Below are positions 46,288-55,646 of a stretch of DNA of 64,000 nucleotides, one piece after another (positions within the stretch are counted from its first letter, which is position 1; each line of letters starts with the position of its first letter). The DNA is from an uncultured Planktomarina sp. (GTDB taxonomy: Bacteria; Pseudomonadota; Alphaproteobacteria; Rhodobacterales; Rhodobacteraceae): NCBI GenBank assembly GCA_905182455.1, contig CAJJBJ010000002.1, positions 434,001-498,000 on the forward strand, written 5' to 3'. Below the pieces are notes generated by a model. The model did not search any database. It was not told the origin of the DNA and was given only the letters and a program-made list of their open reading frames with translations. The position numbers were made by a program, and so were the translations under genes.

Positions 46288-47286
46288 ATGGCGGCTAAAA
46301 AAACAAGCAAGGCAAATGTCTCAAAAGACAATCTGATGCATTTCTACCGTGAGATGCTACTCATCCGGAGATTTGAAGAAAAAGCCGGCCAACTTTACGG
46401 CATGGGCCTCATTGGTGGATTTTGTCACCTTTATATCGGACAAGAAGCGGTTGTTGTAGGTTTGGAAGCCGCAGCAGAAGATGGCGACAAGCGCGTCACC
46501 TCTTACCGCGATCACGGCCATATGTTGGCCTGTGGTATGGAAGCAAATGGCGTTATGGCTGAGCTGACTGGCCGCAGCGGCGGTTATTCTAAAGGCAAAG
46601 GCGGCTCGATGCATATGTTCTCGAAAGAGAAACATTTCTACGGCGGCCACGGCATTGTCGGCGCTCAGGTGCCAATCGGTGCGGGCTTGGCTTTTGCAGA
46701 TAAATACCTCGGCAATGGCCGCGTGACATTTGCTTATTTTGGCGACGGCGCTGCCAACCAAGGTCAGGTTTATGAAACGTTTAACATGGCGGCTCTTTGG
46801 GACCTGCCAGTGATTTTCGTTATTGAAAACAACCAATACGCCATGGGCACATCGCAGCAACGCTCCACCTCTTCTGCTGAAATCTACGAACGTGGGCGCG
46901 CCTTTGGCATTCCTGGAGAAGCCGTTGATGGCATGGATGTTCTGGCCGTGAAAGCCGCTGGCGAAACCGCTGTGGCTCATTGCCGCTCAGGCAAAGGCCC
47001 TTATATCCTTGAGATCAAAACCTATCGCTACCGTGGACATTCGATGTCTGACCCTGCCAAATACCGTACCCGTGAAGAAGTTCAAAAAGTGCGTGAAGAA
47101 AAAGACGCGATTGAGCATGTGCGCGATCTGCTGTTGACCGGCAAACATTGCACTGAGGATGATTTGAAGGCCATCGACAAAGAGATAAAAGCCGTGGTCA
47201 ACCAAAGCGCCGAATTCGCAAAAGAGAGCCCGGAACCGGCTCTCGAAGAACTTTGGACAGATATTTATGCACAGGCGGAGGCTTAA
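46288..47286 (+). CDS. pdhA: Pyruvate dehydrogenase E1 alpha subunit
   Basis: 332 residues. The thiamine-diphosphate motif is GDGAANQGQVYETFNMAALW ... VIENNQYAMGTS, and the phosphorylation-loop-type segment RYRGHSMSDPAKYRT is present. GGSMHMFSKEKHFYGGHGIVG is characteristic of PdhA. It forms E1 with PdhB and oxidatively decarboxylates pyruvate. GAGG lies five bases before the ATG. pdhA-pdhB-pdhC is a tight operon (3- and 10-base spacers). Confidence 0.95.
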   Translation: MAAKKTSKANVSKDNLMHFYREMLLIRRFEEKAGQLYGMGLIGGFCHLYIGQEAVVVGLEAAAEDGDKRVTSYRDHGHMLACGMEANGVMAELTGRSGGYSKGKGGSMHMFSKEKHFYGGHGIVGAQVPIGAGLAFADKYLGNGRVTFAYFGDGAANQGQVYETFNMAALWDLPVIFVIENNQYAMGTSQQRSTSSAEIYERGRAFGIPGEAVDGMDVLAVKAAGETAVAHCRSGKGPYILEIKTYRYRGHSMSDPAKYRTREEVQKVREEKDAIEHVRDLLLTGKHCTEDDLKAIDKEIKAVVNQSAEFAKESPEPALEELWTDIYAQAEA

Positions 47287-47289
47287 ACC

Positions 47290-48645
47290 ATGGCTATTGA
47301 AATCTTAATGCCCGCTCTCTCGCCGACCATGGAAGAAGGAACATTGGGCAAATGGCTGGTGGCAGAAGGTGATAAAGTTAGTTCAGGCGATATTTTGGCT
47401 GAAATTGAAACCGACAAAGCCACAATGGAATTTGAGGCGGTCGATGAAGGGATCATCGGCAAGCTGTTGATCGCTGAAGGCACTGCAGCGGTGGCGGTGA
47501 ACTCCGCGATTGCCATATTGCTCGAAGAGGGCGAGAGCCTGTCAGACGCGGTTCCTGCGGCCGTATCCCCGGCCCCAACTGCCGCTGCGGCCGCACTGCC
47601 GGCGACGGCACAGGCTCCCAAGCAAGGCAATATTGTCGAGCAAGACCTGCCCGACGGCACCACGTTCAAATCTCAAACCGTCCGCGAAGCCATCCGCGAG
47701 GCGATGTCTGAAGAGATGCGCAGAGATGAAACCGTCTATCTGATGGGCGAAGAAGTGGCCGAGTACCAAGGTGCTTATAAAATCTCGCAAGGTATGTTGG
47801 ACGAATTTGGCTCCAAACGCGTCATCGACACCCCTATCACCGAGCACGGCTTCGCTGGCATCGCGGTGGGTGCTGCTTTTGGTGGTTTAAAACCAATTGT
47901 TGAGTTTATGACCTTTAACTTCGCAATGCAGGCGATGGATCAGATCATCAACTCAGCAGCCAAGACGCTCTATATGTCTGGTGGCCAAATGGGCGCGCCT
48001 ATGGTGTTTCGTGGTCCTAATGGCGCAGCTGCCCGAGTGGGCGCGCAACACAGCCAAGATTACGCCGCATGGTATGCGCATATTCCCGGCTTGAAAGTTG
48101 TGCAGCCCTATTCAGCCGCTGACGCGAAGGGGCTGTTGAAATCCGCTATTCGTGATCCAAACCCAGTTATCTTTTTAGAAAATGAAATCCTTTACGGCCA
48201 AAGCTTCGATGTGCCAGATCTGCCCGATTACACCGTGCCTTTAGGCAAGGCACGTATCTGGCGTGAAGGCAATGACATTACACTTGTGAGCTTCGGTATT
48301 GGCATGAAATACGCCTTGCAAGCCGCTGATAAATTATTGGAAATGGGTGTGAGCGTTGAAGTGATTGACCTGCGTTGTTTGCGGCCGTTGGACACGGAAA
48401 CAGTTGTGAATTCGGTTAAGAAAACCAACCGTTGCGTCACCATTGAAGAAGGTTTTCCGGTGTGTTCCATCGGCAGTCATATCTCGTCCGTGCTGATGCA
48501 AGAGGCCTTTGATTATCTCGACGCGCCTGTGATCAATTGTACAGGCAAGGATGTTCCAATGCCCTATGCCGCCAATCTCGAAAAATTAGCTTTGGTCACC
48601 ACAGAAGACGTGATGGCCGCCGCTAAATCAGTCCTCTATCGTTAA
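47290..48645 (+). CDS. pdhB: Pyruvate dehydrogenase E1 beta subunit with lipoyl domain
   Basis: 451 residues. Unlike the enterobacterial enzyme, it carries an N-terminal lipoyl domain (about 1-80, lipoyl-Lys in ETDKATMEF), an Ala/Pro linker (about 88-115) and the transketolase-type beta domain ([19 protein letters not shown] ... [20 protein letters not shown] ... [30 protein letters not shown] in two parts). This fusion is normal in alphaproteobacteria. Confidence 0.95.
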   Translation: MAIEILMPALSPTMEEGTLGKWLVAEGDKVSSGDILAEIETDKATMEFEAVDEGIIGKLLIAEGTAAVAVNSAIAILLEEGESLSDAVPAAVSPAPTAAAAALPATAQAPKQGNIVEQDLPDGTTFKSQTVREAIREAMSEEMRRDETVYLMGEEVAEYQGAYKISQGMLDEFGSKRVIDTPITEHGFAGIAVGAAFGGLKPIVEFMTFNFAMQAMDQIINSAAKTLYMSGGQMGAPMVFRGPNGAAARVGAQHSQDYAAWYAHIPGLKVVQPYSAADAKGLLKSAIRDPNPVIFLENEILYGQSFDVPDLPDYTVPLGKARIWREGNDITLVSFGIGMKYALQAADKLLEMGVSVEVIDLRCLRPLDTETVVNSVKKTNRCVTIEEGFPVCSIGSHISSVLMQEAFDYLDAPVINCTGKDVPMPYAANLEKLALVTTEDVMAAAKSVLYR

Positions 48646-48655
48646 GGAGCGCCCC

Positions 48656-49916
48656 ATGGCACTTGAAATTCTTATGCCTGCCCTGTCGCCGACTATGGAA
48701 GAAGGCACCCTTGCCAAATGGCTGGTGTCAGAAGGCGATGTGGTCCAATCCGGCGATCTGTTGGCCGAAATTGAAACGGACAAAGCCACGATGGAGTTTG
48801 AAGCCGTTGACGAAGGCATCATCGGCAAGCTCTTGGTCGCCGAAGGTACGGCCAATGTGAAAGTAAACTCTGCAATTGCGATTTTGCTCGAAGAGGGCGA
48901 TGCCGCAGATGCGACTGTTGCACCGTCAGCCCCGGCTGTAGTGGCCGCTGACGTAATGGCAGCGCCTGCTGTGCAAGCTTCTGCGCCTGCAGCCCCTGTG
49001 GCCGCAAGCGGGACCCGCATCTTCGCCTCTCCTTTGGCGCGGCGTATCGCGGCAGACAACGGCTTGGACTTAACCGCCATCACCGGATCCGGCCCTAAGG
49101 GCCGCATCGTTAAAGCAGACCTGAGCACCGCTGTCGCCCCTGCGGCTGCGGCGGCTCCTGTATCTGCCGTGACCATGCCAACATCGGCCAATGCAGCCGC
49201 TGTTGAAGCCATTTATCAAGGTCGCGGGTTCAAAACTGTGCCGCTTGACGGTATGCGCAAGATCATTGCCTCCCGTCTGACCGAAGCCAAGCAAACCATC
49301 CCACATTTCTACCTGCGCCGGGACATTCGGCTTGGACAAGCTTCTTCGGGTGCGCGGTGAGATCAATAAAGGTCTAGAGGCCCGTGGAGTTAAAACCTCC
49401 ATGAATGATTTCATCATCAAAGCCTGCGCACTTGCGCTGCAAAAAGTACCTACTGCCAATGCCGTTTGGGCCGGTGATAGGGTTCTGCAGATGGAAGCGT
49501 CAGATATTTCTGTGGCCGTGGCCATTGAAGGTGGCTTGTTCACACCTGTCTTGCAAGACGCTGAGGCAAAACCCTTGTCGCAGCTGGCTGTTGAGATGAA
49601 AGATTTGGCCGCTCGGGCGCGTAATCGCAAATTGGCGCCGCATGAATATCAAGGTGGAAGCTTCTCAATCTCCAACCTTGGCATGATGGGCATCGACAAT
49701 TTTGACGCCGTGATCAACCCACCACAAGGTGCAATCTTGGCTGTGGGCGCTGGTAAAAAACGCCCTGTCGTGCTCGACGACGGTAGCCTGTCGGTGGCAA
49801 CTGTCATGTCAGTGACCATGTCTGTAGATCACCGGGTGATTGATGGGGCTTTGGGCGCTGAATTGCTCAATGAGATTGTAAATTATCTTGAAAACCCGCT
49901 TTCTATGCTGGTCTAA
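48656..49916 (+). CDS. pdhC: Pyruvate dehydrogenase E2 (dihydrolipoyl acetyltransferase), frameshifted
   Basis: E2 core of the complex, about 419 residues if repaired. The N-terminal frame (48656-49360) has a lipoyl domain (ETDKATMEF), linker, E3-binding domain ([14 protein letters not shown]) and the start of the catalytic domain ([12 protein letters not shown]). The reading then moves by one base: from 49335 the next frame continues [18 protein letters not shown] through to [20 protein letters not shown], containing the catalytic HxxxDG, and stops at 49916. One surplus G in CTTGGAC (49334/49335) explains it exactly. Either an assembly error or a real lesion; both halves are otherwise intact. 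Confidence 0.88.
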
Positions 49917-49940
49917 AGCACAGGTCACAACAAAAAATCA

Positions 49941-49971
49941 CGGCGCAGAACACTCTGCAGCCGGGTTTTTT
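49941..49971 (+). terminator. Probable terminator of the pdh operon
   Basis: CGGC-G-CAGA pairs with TCTG-CA-GCCG around ACAC, followed by GG and six T residues, 25 bases after the pdhC stop. The small internal loop lowers confidence slightly. Confidence 0.6.
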
Positions 49972-49988
49972 ATCGTCATAAGGCTCAT

Positions 49989-50786
49989 TTATCCCAAAAG
50001 TTGGTCCATCATCACCGAAGGCTGGTCACAGCCCGCATTGCCTACGATCTTGGCAGGAACACCCGCTACTGTTTTGCACGGTGGCACCTCATGCAGCACC
50101 ACCGAGCCCGCCGCAATGCGGCTGCAATGGCCCACTTTGATGTTGCCCAAAACTTTAGCTCCTGCCCCAATCATGACACCGTCGCCAATTTTAGGATGGC
50201 GGTCATCATCTTGCTTGCCAGTGCCGCCTAGGGTCACGGAATGCAGCATAGAGACATTGTTGCCCACAACCGCTGTTTCACCAATTACGATGGAATGGGC
50301 ATGGTCAATCATCAACCCTTTGCCGATCATCGCCGCGGGGTGAATATCAATCCCAAAGACTTCTGAGATGCGCGATTGGAAGAAATAGGCCAAATCTTTG
50401 CGGCCAGACATCCAAAGGAAATGGCCAACACGGTAAGCTTGAATAGCTTGAAACCCTTTGAAAAACAACAAAGGTTGGGTCAGGTTGTGGCACGCCGGAT
50501 CGCGGTCGCGTACCGCCACAAGATCTGCCCGCGAAAACGCGCTCAAACCACCCTCTTTGATCGCATGATCCGAGATTTCGCGCAACATTTGCTCCGGCAT
50601 CTCCGTTGAGGCTAGTTTTAACGCGATACGGTACGACAGCGCACTGTCCAGCGAACTGTGATGCAGAATGCTAGAATGGATCATCGCACCCAAGAGCGGC
50701 TCTTTTTCCAACGCGCATTGCGCTTCCAGTACCATTTTATCCCAAACCGGGTCCAATGTTCCAAATTCTAAAGCAGTCTGTGCCAT
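49989..50786 (-). CDS. cysE: Serine O-acetyltransferase
   Basis: 265 residues. It acetylates serine for cysteine synthesis. The N-terminal helical domain begins MAQTALEFGTLDPVWDKM; the left-handed beta-helix hexapeptide repeats span about 150-250 (HPAAMIGKGLMIDHAHSIVIG, split here as HPAAMIGKGL and HAHSIVIGETAVVG), with GAGAKVLGNIKVG and AGVPAKIVG. ATG 50786 is the family start; the frame open to 50840 is longer. It directly follows the decayed GTA gp15 on the same strand, the position cysE has beside GTA clusters in Rhodobacterales. Confidence 0.92.
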   Translation of the reverse strand: MAQTALEFGTLDPVWDKMVLEAQCALEKEPLLGAMIHSSILHHSSLDSALSYRIALKLASTEMPEQMLREISDHAIKEGGLSAFSRADLVAVRDRDPACHNLTQPLLFFKGFQAIQAYRVGHFLWMSGRKDLAYFFQSRISEVFGIDIHPAAMIGKGLMIDHAHSIVIGETAVVGNNVSMLHSVTLGGTGKQDDDRHPKIGDGVMIGAGAKVLGNIKVGHCSRIAAGSVVLHEVPPCKTVAGVPAKIVGNAGCDQPSVMMDQLLG

Positions 50787-50846
50787 AGTCTTACCCCTCA
50801 ATTGAGCTCCCTCGGTATCAACAAGATATGAGGATTGCAAAGATTT

Positions 50847-51706
50847 TCAACCATAGGCGTTAAACAATAAAGCTTTGCTGGCGATACAGCCCCGACCCAA
50901 ACTGTCCGATATCTGTGCAATTTGCACCTCACATTGGCCAGCGGCAGCATCCTGAGCGATCATGGCAGCCTCATAGCCCCAATTGGGAACGCTCACCTTT
51001 ACGTCCCGCAAAACAGTAGCGCCCGAAAAGACCTTCACAAGATAGCGCTCTGCGATTTCTGACAGGGGTATTTCTGCTAATTTCCAGGGGTCCCCATCAA
51101 TGCGCGCCGGCCGAATCCAAGAGAATATGATATCCTGACCCTGATGGGCGGCACTCACATGAACTGTCGCATTGTGGCGCAGCCCGTTGCCTGCGCAAGG
51201 TGGTCTTGACTGAGTTATAGCTCAAATCCGAATACCGCCACGATGCAAGACCAATTGTGAAATACTGCTAAACATTGCGCCCCGAGGCCGGAATATTCTC
51301 CTGCTTTGGCGCGCCGTTCAGCAAAACGAAATAAGAGCCAGCGGGCCAAACTTTGGGCATCAAAACGTCACGGCCCAACTGACTGCGCAGCCCCCGTGAC
51401 AGGACGTAGGCATTCGGCGACAAAAGATCGGCCGTTTGAAATTGAAACACCTCACAATTGTCCTGCGATTTATCTCCAATCGCGGCGAGATTTGGCCCCG
51501 CCAAAAGCCGCTGCACACTCACACTCGACCGCGCACCGCGTCAGATCCACCTTCAGCGCGTCCCCACAGTCCACAACACCCGGGCTGGCGCCCGAAGTGG
51601 CGTTTGGGTTCCCCCACCCAAAGGATTGCGGCCCACGACAGAAGGGTGTTGAGCCTGTAATCAGCGTCATGTCCAGACGAATAAGACGCGATAGAGTCCC
51701 GACCAT
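50847..51706 (-). pseudogene. Decayed gene transfer agent gp15 (tail host-specificity protein), C-terminal remnant
   Basis: On the minus strand four pieces, read in order, resemble the C-terminal quarter of Rhodobacterales GTA gp15. (a) From 51706: GASPGVVDCGDALKVDL. (b) In another frame to 51268: RLLAGPNLAAIGDKSQDNCE and RGLRSQLGRDVLMPKVWPAG, ending at TAG. (c) The same frame past the TAG: QYFTIGLASWRYSDLSYNS. (d) A third frame: GNGLRHNATVHVSAAH, then IFSWIRPARIDGDPW and VQIAQISDSLGRG, stopping at 50847. At least two frameshifts and one in-frame stop separate them. No other GTA gene is present; mltG lies right upstream. The assignment rests on remembered family sequence. Confidence 0.72.
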
Positions 51707-51810
51707 GTATCCGCAGTGACAGCCAAATAGGGCGCATGCTGGGTTTGAGAGCCCGTTATGAGGGGCAAATCTATGAACAGCGCCACCGGACCAGCGGAGG
51801 TCACGCGCGC

Positions 51811-52962
51811 TTATTGGTTACGCTCTACTTCGATTTTGCGCCAAGCCGCGACGTTGCGGTTGTGCTCTTTGAGGGTCACAGCAAAAGCATGACCGCCCGT
51901 GCCGTCGGCGACAAAAAATATATAATCCGTCTCCGTCGGGGAAACAGCGGCCTGAAGGCTCGCAAGGCCGGGATTGGCAATGGGTGTTGGCGGCAAGCCC
52001 CGGTTCACATAAGTGTTCCAAGGGGTATCACGGCGCAGTTCACTTTTGCGCAAGCCACGGCCCAAGGGGCCTTTGCCCAAAGTAATGCCATAAATAACAG
52101 TTGGATCGGTTTGCAACGGCATGCCCTTGTCCAAACGATTGGCAAACACCGAGGCCACCTGAAACCGCTCATCAAAAAACCCGGTCTCTTTTTCGATAAT
52201 TGAGGCAAGCACCAAAAGCTGGTCAATAGTTTCGACAGGTGTTGTGTCATCGCGTGTGGCCCAAACATCTGCCAAGCGACCTTCTTGCGCCAACGCCATT
52301 CTGGACAGGATATCAACCCGCAGATCACCAGTTCTTATTTCATAGCTGTCAGGCGCCAGAGACCCTTCGGCGGGCACTTCCGGGATATCTCCGGTCAAAA
52401 TATCAATCGATTTCAGCGCTTCCACGACTTGCCAGCTGGTGGTGCCCTCGGAGGCTGCCACCCGCATGCGGGTATCATTGAGCGTTACCACACGAGAATA
52501 AGCGTCCGGAATAGCATCATCAGCCGGATTGAAGCGCGCAACTTCTTTATAGGCATTAGTGGCAGGATCCAGTTCACGCACCAATACTGTGGTGCGAGTC
52601 ACACCGACCCGGTACACCACTTCCGTGCCGCATGTATTACGCCCACTGGTGGTGATTTGGTCGGCAATCTCAGCCATGGAAGCCGCCGCAGGAATAAGAA
52701 AACTGCCAGCCTTCAAATCTCCAGATTTATCAGTGTAATCAACACCAACATGAAACAGTTTTTGACTTGTCACGGCCCCTTGCACACTCAATTGCCCAGC
52801 AACTCTGGACATGGAACTGCCCGGCTCAACCTTCAGGCAAATAGCTTCCGCCAAGGGACCCGGCTTGTAATATTGAGATTTCAGCAAAGTTATTAATCCG
52901 CCAAGCAGGAATAATACCACAACAGAAATCGTAAGAGCATTGGAAGCGATGTTCCGCCACAT
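51811..52962 (-). CDS. mltG: Endolytic transglycosylase MltG
   Basis: 383 residues with one N-terminal membrane segment (about 9-27, ALTISVVVLFLLGGLITLL), then the YceG/MltG domain. The catalytic Glu lies in LVLASIIEKETGFFDERF, followed by VFANRLDKGMPLQTDPTVIYG and the late PTPIANPGLASLQAAV. It trims nascent glycan strands near the membrane. ATG 52962 (MWRNIASN) is chosen; the frame to 53031 overlaps fabF. It follows fabF by one base, a frequent pairing. Confidence 0.92.
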   Translation of the reverse strand: MWRNIASNALTISVVVLFLLGGLITLLKSQYYKPGPLAEAICLKVEPGSSMSRVAGQLSVQGAVTSQKLFHVGVDYTDKSGDLKAGSFLIPAAASMAEIADQITTSGRNTCGTEVVYRVGVTRTTVLVRELDPATNAYKEVARFNPADDAIPDAYSRVVTLNDTRMRVAASEGTTSWQVVEALKSIDILTGDIPEVPAEGSLAPDSYEIRTGDLRVDILSRMALAQEGRLADVWATRDDTTPVETIDQLLVLASIIEKETGFFDERFQVASVFANRLDKGMPLQTDPTVIYGITLGKGPLGRGLRKSELRRDTPWNTYVNRGLPPTPIANPGLASLQAAVSPTETDYIFFVADGTGGHAFAVTLKEHNRNVAAWRKIEVERNQ

Positions 52963-52963
52963 G

Positions 52964-54223
52964 TTACTTATATTTCCCAAAAACAACACTGGCATTGGTG
53001 CCGCCAAATCCAAAGGAATTTGACAGCGCAATCGTGATGTCCCGCTCTACTTTCACGTTGGGCGCCAGATCAATCAAAGTCTCAACGGCTGGATTGTCGA
53101 GGTTGATCGTCGGCGGCGCCACTTGATCCCGGATCGCCAGAATGCTAAAAATAGCCTCAATAGCCCCTGCAGCCCCTAGCAAATGCCCGGTCGAGGATTT
53201 TGTTGAAGACATGGTGACACGCGATGCAGAATCACCCAACAACCGCTCAACAGCGGCCAATTCGATGGTGTCGGCCATGGTCGAGGTCCCATGGGCGTTG
53301 ATGTAATCGATATCTGACGGCTGAAGACCTGCGTTTTTCAAAGCGGCCCGCATAGAGCGCTCGCCGCCTTCACCAGTCTCAGAAGGCGCGGTGATGTGAT
53401 AGGCATCGCCTGACATTCCGTAGCCCAGAACTTCTGCATAGATTTTCGCGCCGCGCGCCTTAGCGTGCTCCAGCTCTTCAAGAACCACAACACCGGCCCC
53501 CTCGCCCATCACAAATCCGTCTCGGTCAATATCATAGGGGCGGCTGGCTTTGGTGGGATCGGATTCACCTTTGGTCGACAGCGCTTTGCATGCGTTGAAG
53601 CCCGCGATGCCAATTTCACAGATTGAGCTTTCAGCCCCGCCTGCCACCATGACATCCGCATCACCAAACATAATCAAACGGCTGGCATCTCCAATGGCAT
53701 GCGCGCCAGTGGAACAGGCCGTCACAACCGCATGGTTGGGGCCTTTAAATCCAAATCTAATACTCACATGGCCAGATACAAGATTGATCAAAGCCCCAGG
53801 AATGAAGAACGGTGACACCCGGCGTGGGCCTTTTTCCTTGATGAGCAATGCGGTGGCGGCAATGGTTTGCAGCCCTCCGATACCAGAACCGATCATCACT
53901 CCCGTGCGCTCACGATCCGCGTCAGCTTCCGGCATCCAGCCACTGTCGTGCACGGCCTGCTGGGCTGCTGCCACCCCATACAGAATAAAATCATCTACTT
54001 TGCGCTGTTCCTTGGCCGCCATATAGGTGTCACTATTAAAAGTGCCATTGGTTCCGTCGCCCAAGGGCACTTCACAGGCGTATTTGGTGACCACTTCGCT
54101 TGTGTCAAATTTCTGAATGAGACCCGCGCCGGATTGACCTGCGAGCAAACGCTCCCAAGTTGCTTCTACCCCATCCGCAAGAGGGGATACCATTCCAAGC
54201 CCAGTAACTACGACACGCCGCAT
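52964..54223 (-). CDS. fabF: 3-oxoacyl-ACP synthase II
   Basis: 419 residues. A condensing enzyme that elongates acyl-ACP with malonyl-ACP. The catalytic triad regions are VVTACSTGAHAIG (Cys), INAHGTSTMADTIE (His) and STKSSTGHLLGAAG (Lys/His). It begins MRRVVVTGLGMVSPLADG at ATG 54223; ten extra upstream codons are unlikely. It is downstream of acpP and upstream of mltG on the minus strand, with a terminator between it and acpP. Confidence 0.95.
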   Translation of the reverse strand: MRRVVVTGLGMVSPLADGVEATWERLLAGQSGAGLIQKFDTSEVVTKYACEVPLGDGTNGTFNSDTYMAAKEQRKVDDFILYGVAAAQQAVHDSGWMPEADADRERTGVMIGSGIGGLQTIAATALLIKEKGPRRVSPFFIPGALINLVSGHVSIRFGFKGPNHAVVTACSTGAHAIGDASRLIMFGDADVMVAGGAESSICEIGIAGFNACKALSTKGESDPTKASRPYDIDRDGFVMGEGAGVVVLEELEHAKARGAKIYAEVLGYGMSGDAYHITAPSETGEGGERSMRAALKNAGLQPSDIDYINAHGTSTMADTIELAAVERLLGDSASRVTMSSTKSSTGHLLGAAGAIEAIFSILAIRDQVAPPTINLDNPAVETLIDLAPNVKVERDITIALSNSFGFGGTNASVVFGKYK

Positions 54224-54315
54224 CTTGATCTCCAATTTTGATCTCTGTACCAACTATGGCCCAAACCAATCAAGAGGTCAGCCCCAATTTATCACCTATT
54301 TAGATAATGGAAACG

Positions 54316-54341
54316 AAAACGGCATCCGAAATGGGATGCCG
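54316..54341 (-). terminator. Terminator after acpP
   Basis: CGGCATCC and GGATGCCG pair perfectly (eight pairs, six-base loop), followed on the minus strand by TTTTCGTTT. It lies 25 bases after the acpP stop and before fabF, so abundant acpP mRNA can end here with partial read-through. Confidence 0.75.
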
Positions 54342-54365
54342 CAATCAAAACTCAATGGTCAGTAC

Positions 54366-54599
54366 TTAGACTGCTGCGGAGATATGCTTTACAGCATCGC
54401 CGAAAGTCTGAATTGTTTCAGCAGCGTCATCAGGAATTTCAATTCCGAATTCCTCTTCGAAAGCCATTACCAATTCAACTGTATCAAGGCTATCTGCGCC
54501 GAGATCATCGATGAAGGATGCATTTTCAACAACTTTATCTTCTTCAACACCTAGGTGCTCTACAACGATCTTCTTAACGCGGTCAGCGACATCGCTCAT
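54366..54599 (-). CDS. acpP: Acyl carrier protein
   Basis: 77-residue acidic carrier with the phosphopantetheine site Ser37 in [20 protein letters not shown]. It carries growing acyl chains to FabF, FabG and FabD, whose genes flank it. The 218-base space to fabG (54600-54817) probably holds its own promoter; I see no gene there. A terminator follows. Confidence 0.95.
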   Translation of the reverse strand: MSDVADRVKKIVVEHLGVEEDKVVENASFIDDLGADSLDTVELVMAFEEEFGIEIPDDAAETIQTFGDAVKHISAAV

Positions 54600-54817
54600 A
54601 TCTCAGGTCCTTATTCGTTCCTGGGCCGTGGCCCGTGGTTCTCCGCAGTAGAACTGCGATCTTGAGGTGCTTCAAGAGTGAAGCGGTGGATCCCCGTTCG
54701 TTTATGGGGCGATGTGCACAGATCAGCGTCCAAAGCACTTCGTTCAGCCGCCTATAGCACAGGTTTGCCTAGGGGCAAATGTTTTGTCGTAAGCAAGTCT
54801 AAATCGGCATAAAGCCA

Positions 54818-55555
54818 CTAAAGCATAGCCATGCCACCATTAACATGCAACGTAGCACCCGTCATGTAGGCTGCTTCTTCGCTGGCCAGATATAATGCCG
54901 CCGCCGCAATTTCACTGGCTGTGCCCATGCGCCCAGCAGGCACTTGAGTCAAAATTCCAGATTTTTGATCATCGGTCAATTTGTCGGTCATCGCAGTTGT
55001 GATAAAGCCCGGCGCCACACAGTTCACTGTGATGCCGCGTGTTGCCACTTCATAAGCCAATGACTTGGACATCGCCACGACACCCGCTTTTGACGCGGCA
55101 TAATTGGCCTGCCCGGGATTGCCAGTCGCACCTATGATAGAAGACACATTGATAATGCGGCCCCAACGCGCTTTCATCATGCCGCGCAGCACACCTTTGC
55201 ACAGACGCATGGTGCTGGTGAGGTTGATATCCAAAACCGACCCCCACTCATCATCCGACATGCGCATGAATAGGTTGTCGCGGGTCACGCCAGCGTTATT
55301 GACCAAAATGTCAACGCTGCCCATGGCCTCAGCCGCTTGTTTCGGCAAGGCGGTGACCGCTTCTGCGTCTGACAGGTTGCACGGCAAAACATGCACCCGA
55401 TCCCCCAGTTCAGCCGCTAAAGCTTGCAAGGGTTCCACCCGCGTGCCAGAGAGCGCAACAGTTGCGCCAGCCGCATGCAAAATTTTTGCAATCTCGCCGC
55501 CAATGCCGCCTGAGGCGCCCGTGATTAATGCTTTTTTTTCATCCAAACGAAACAT
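54818..55555 (-). CDS. fabG: 3-oxoacyl-ACP reductase
   Basis: 245-residue SDR that reduces 3-oxoacyl-ACP with NADPH. Motifs: TGASGGIGGEIAK, NNAGVTRDNLFMRM, NVSSIIGATGNPGQANYAASKAG in two parts (Ser, Tyr, Lys) and the C-terminal MTGATLHVNGGMAML. It sits between fabD and acpP, the standard fatty-acid cluster order. Confidence 0.95.
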   Translation of the reverse strand: MFRLDEKKALITGASGGIGGEIAKILHAAGATVALSGTRVEPLQALAAELGDRVHVLPCNLSDAEAVTALPKQAAEAMGSVDILVNNAGVTRDNLFMRMSDDEWGSVLDINLTSTMRLCKGVLRGMMKARWGRIINVSSIIGATGNPGQANYAASKAGVVAMSKSLAYEVATRGITVNCVAPGFITTAMTDKLTDDQKSGILTQVPAGRMGTASEIAAAALYLASEEAAYMTGATLHVNGGMAML

Positions 55556-55646
55556 GTGATTCTCCTAAGTTCGACGTCAATTATAACAGGCTGAGATACA
55601 AAATTCTAATTCTGCGCCTCGGGCCTGCCATCGTGTCAAAATGTTA

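Noticed and set aside
49310-49370. Programmed ribosomal frameshift in pdhC
   Set aside because: No slippery heptamer, no stop-adjacent stimulatory Shine-Dalgarno or clear hairpin at the junction; a one-base indel is simpler.
49989-51706. Active prophage or intact GTA locus
   Set aside because: Only a broken gp15 end is present; no terminase, portal, capsid, integrase or attachment site is seen nearby.
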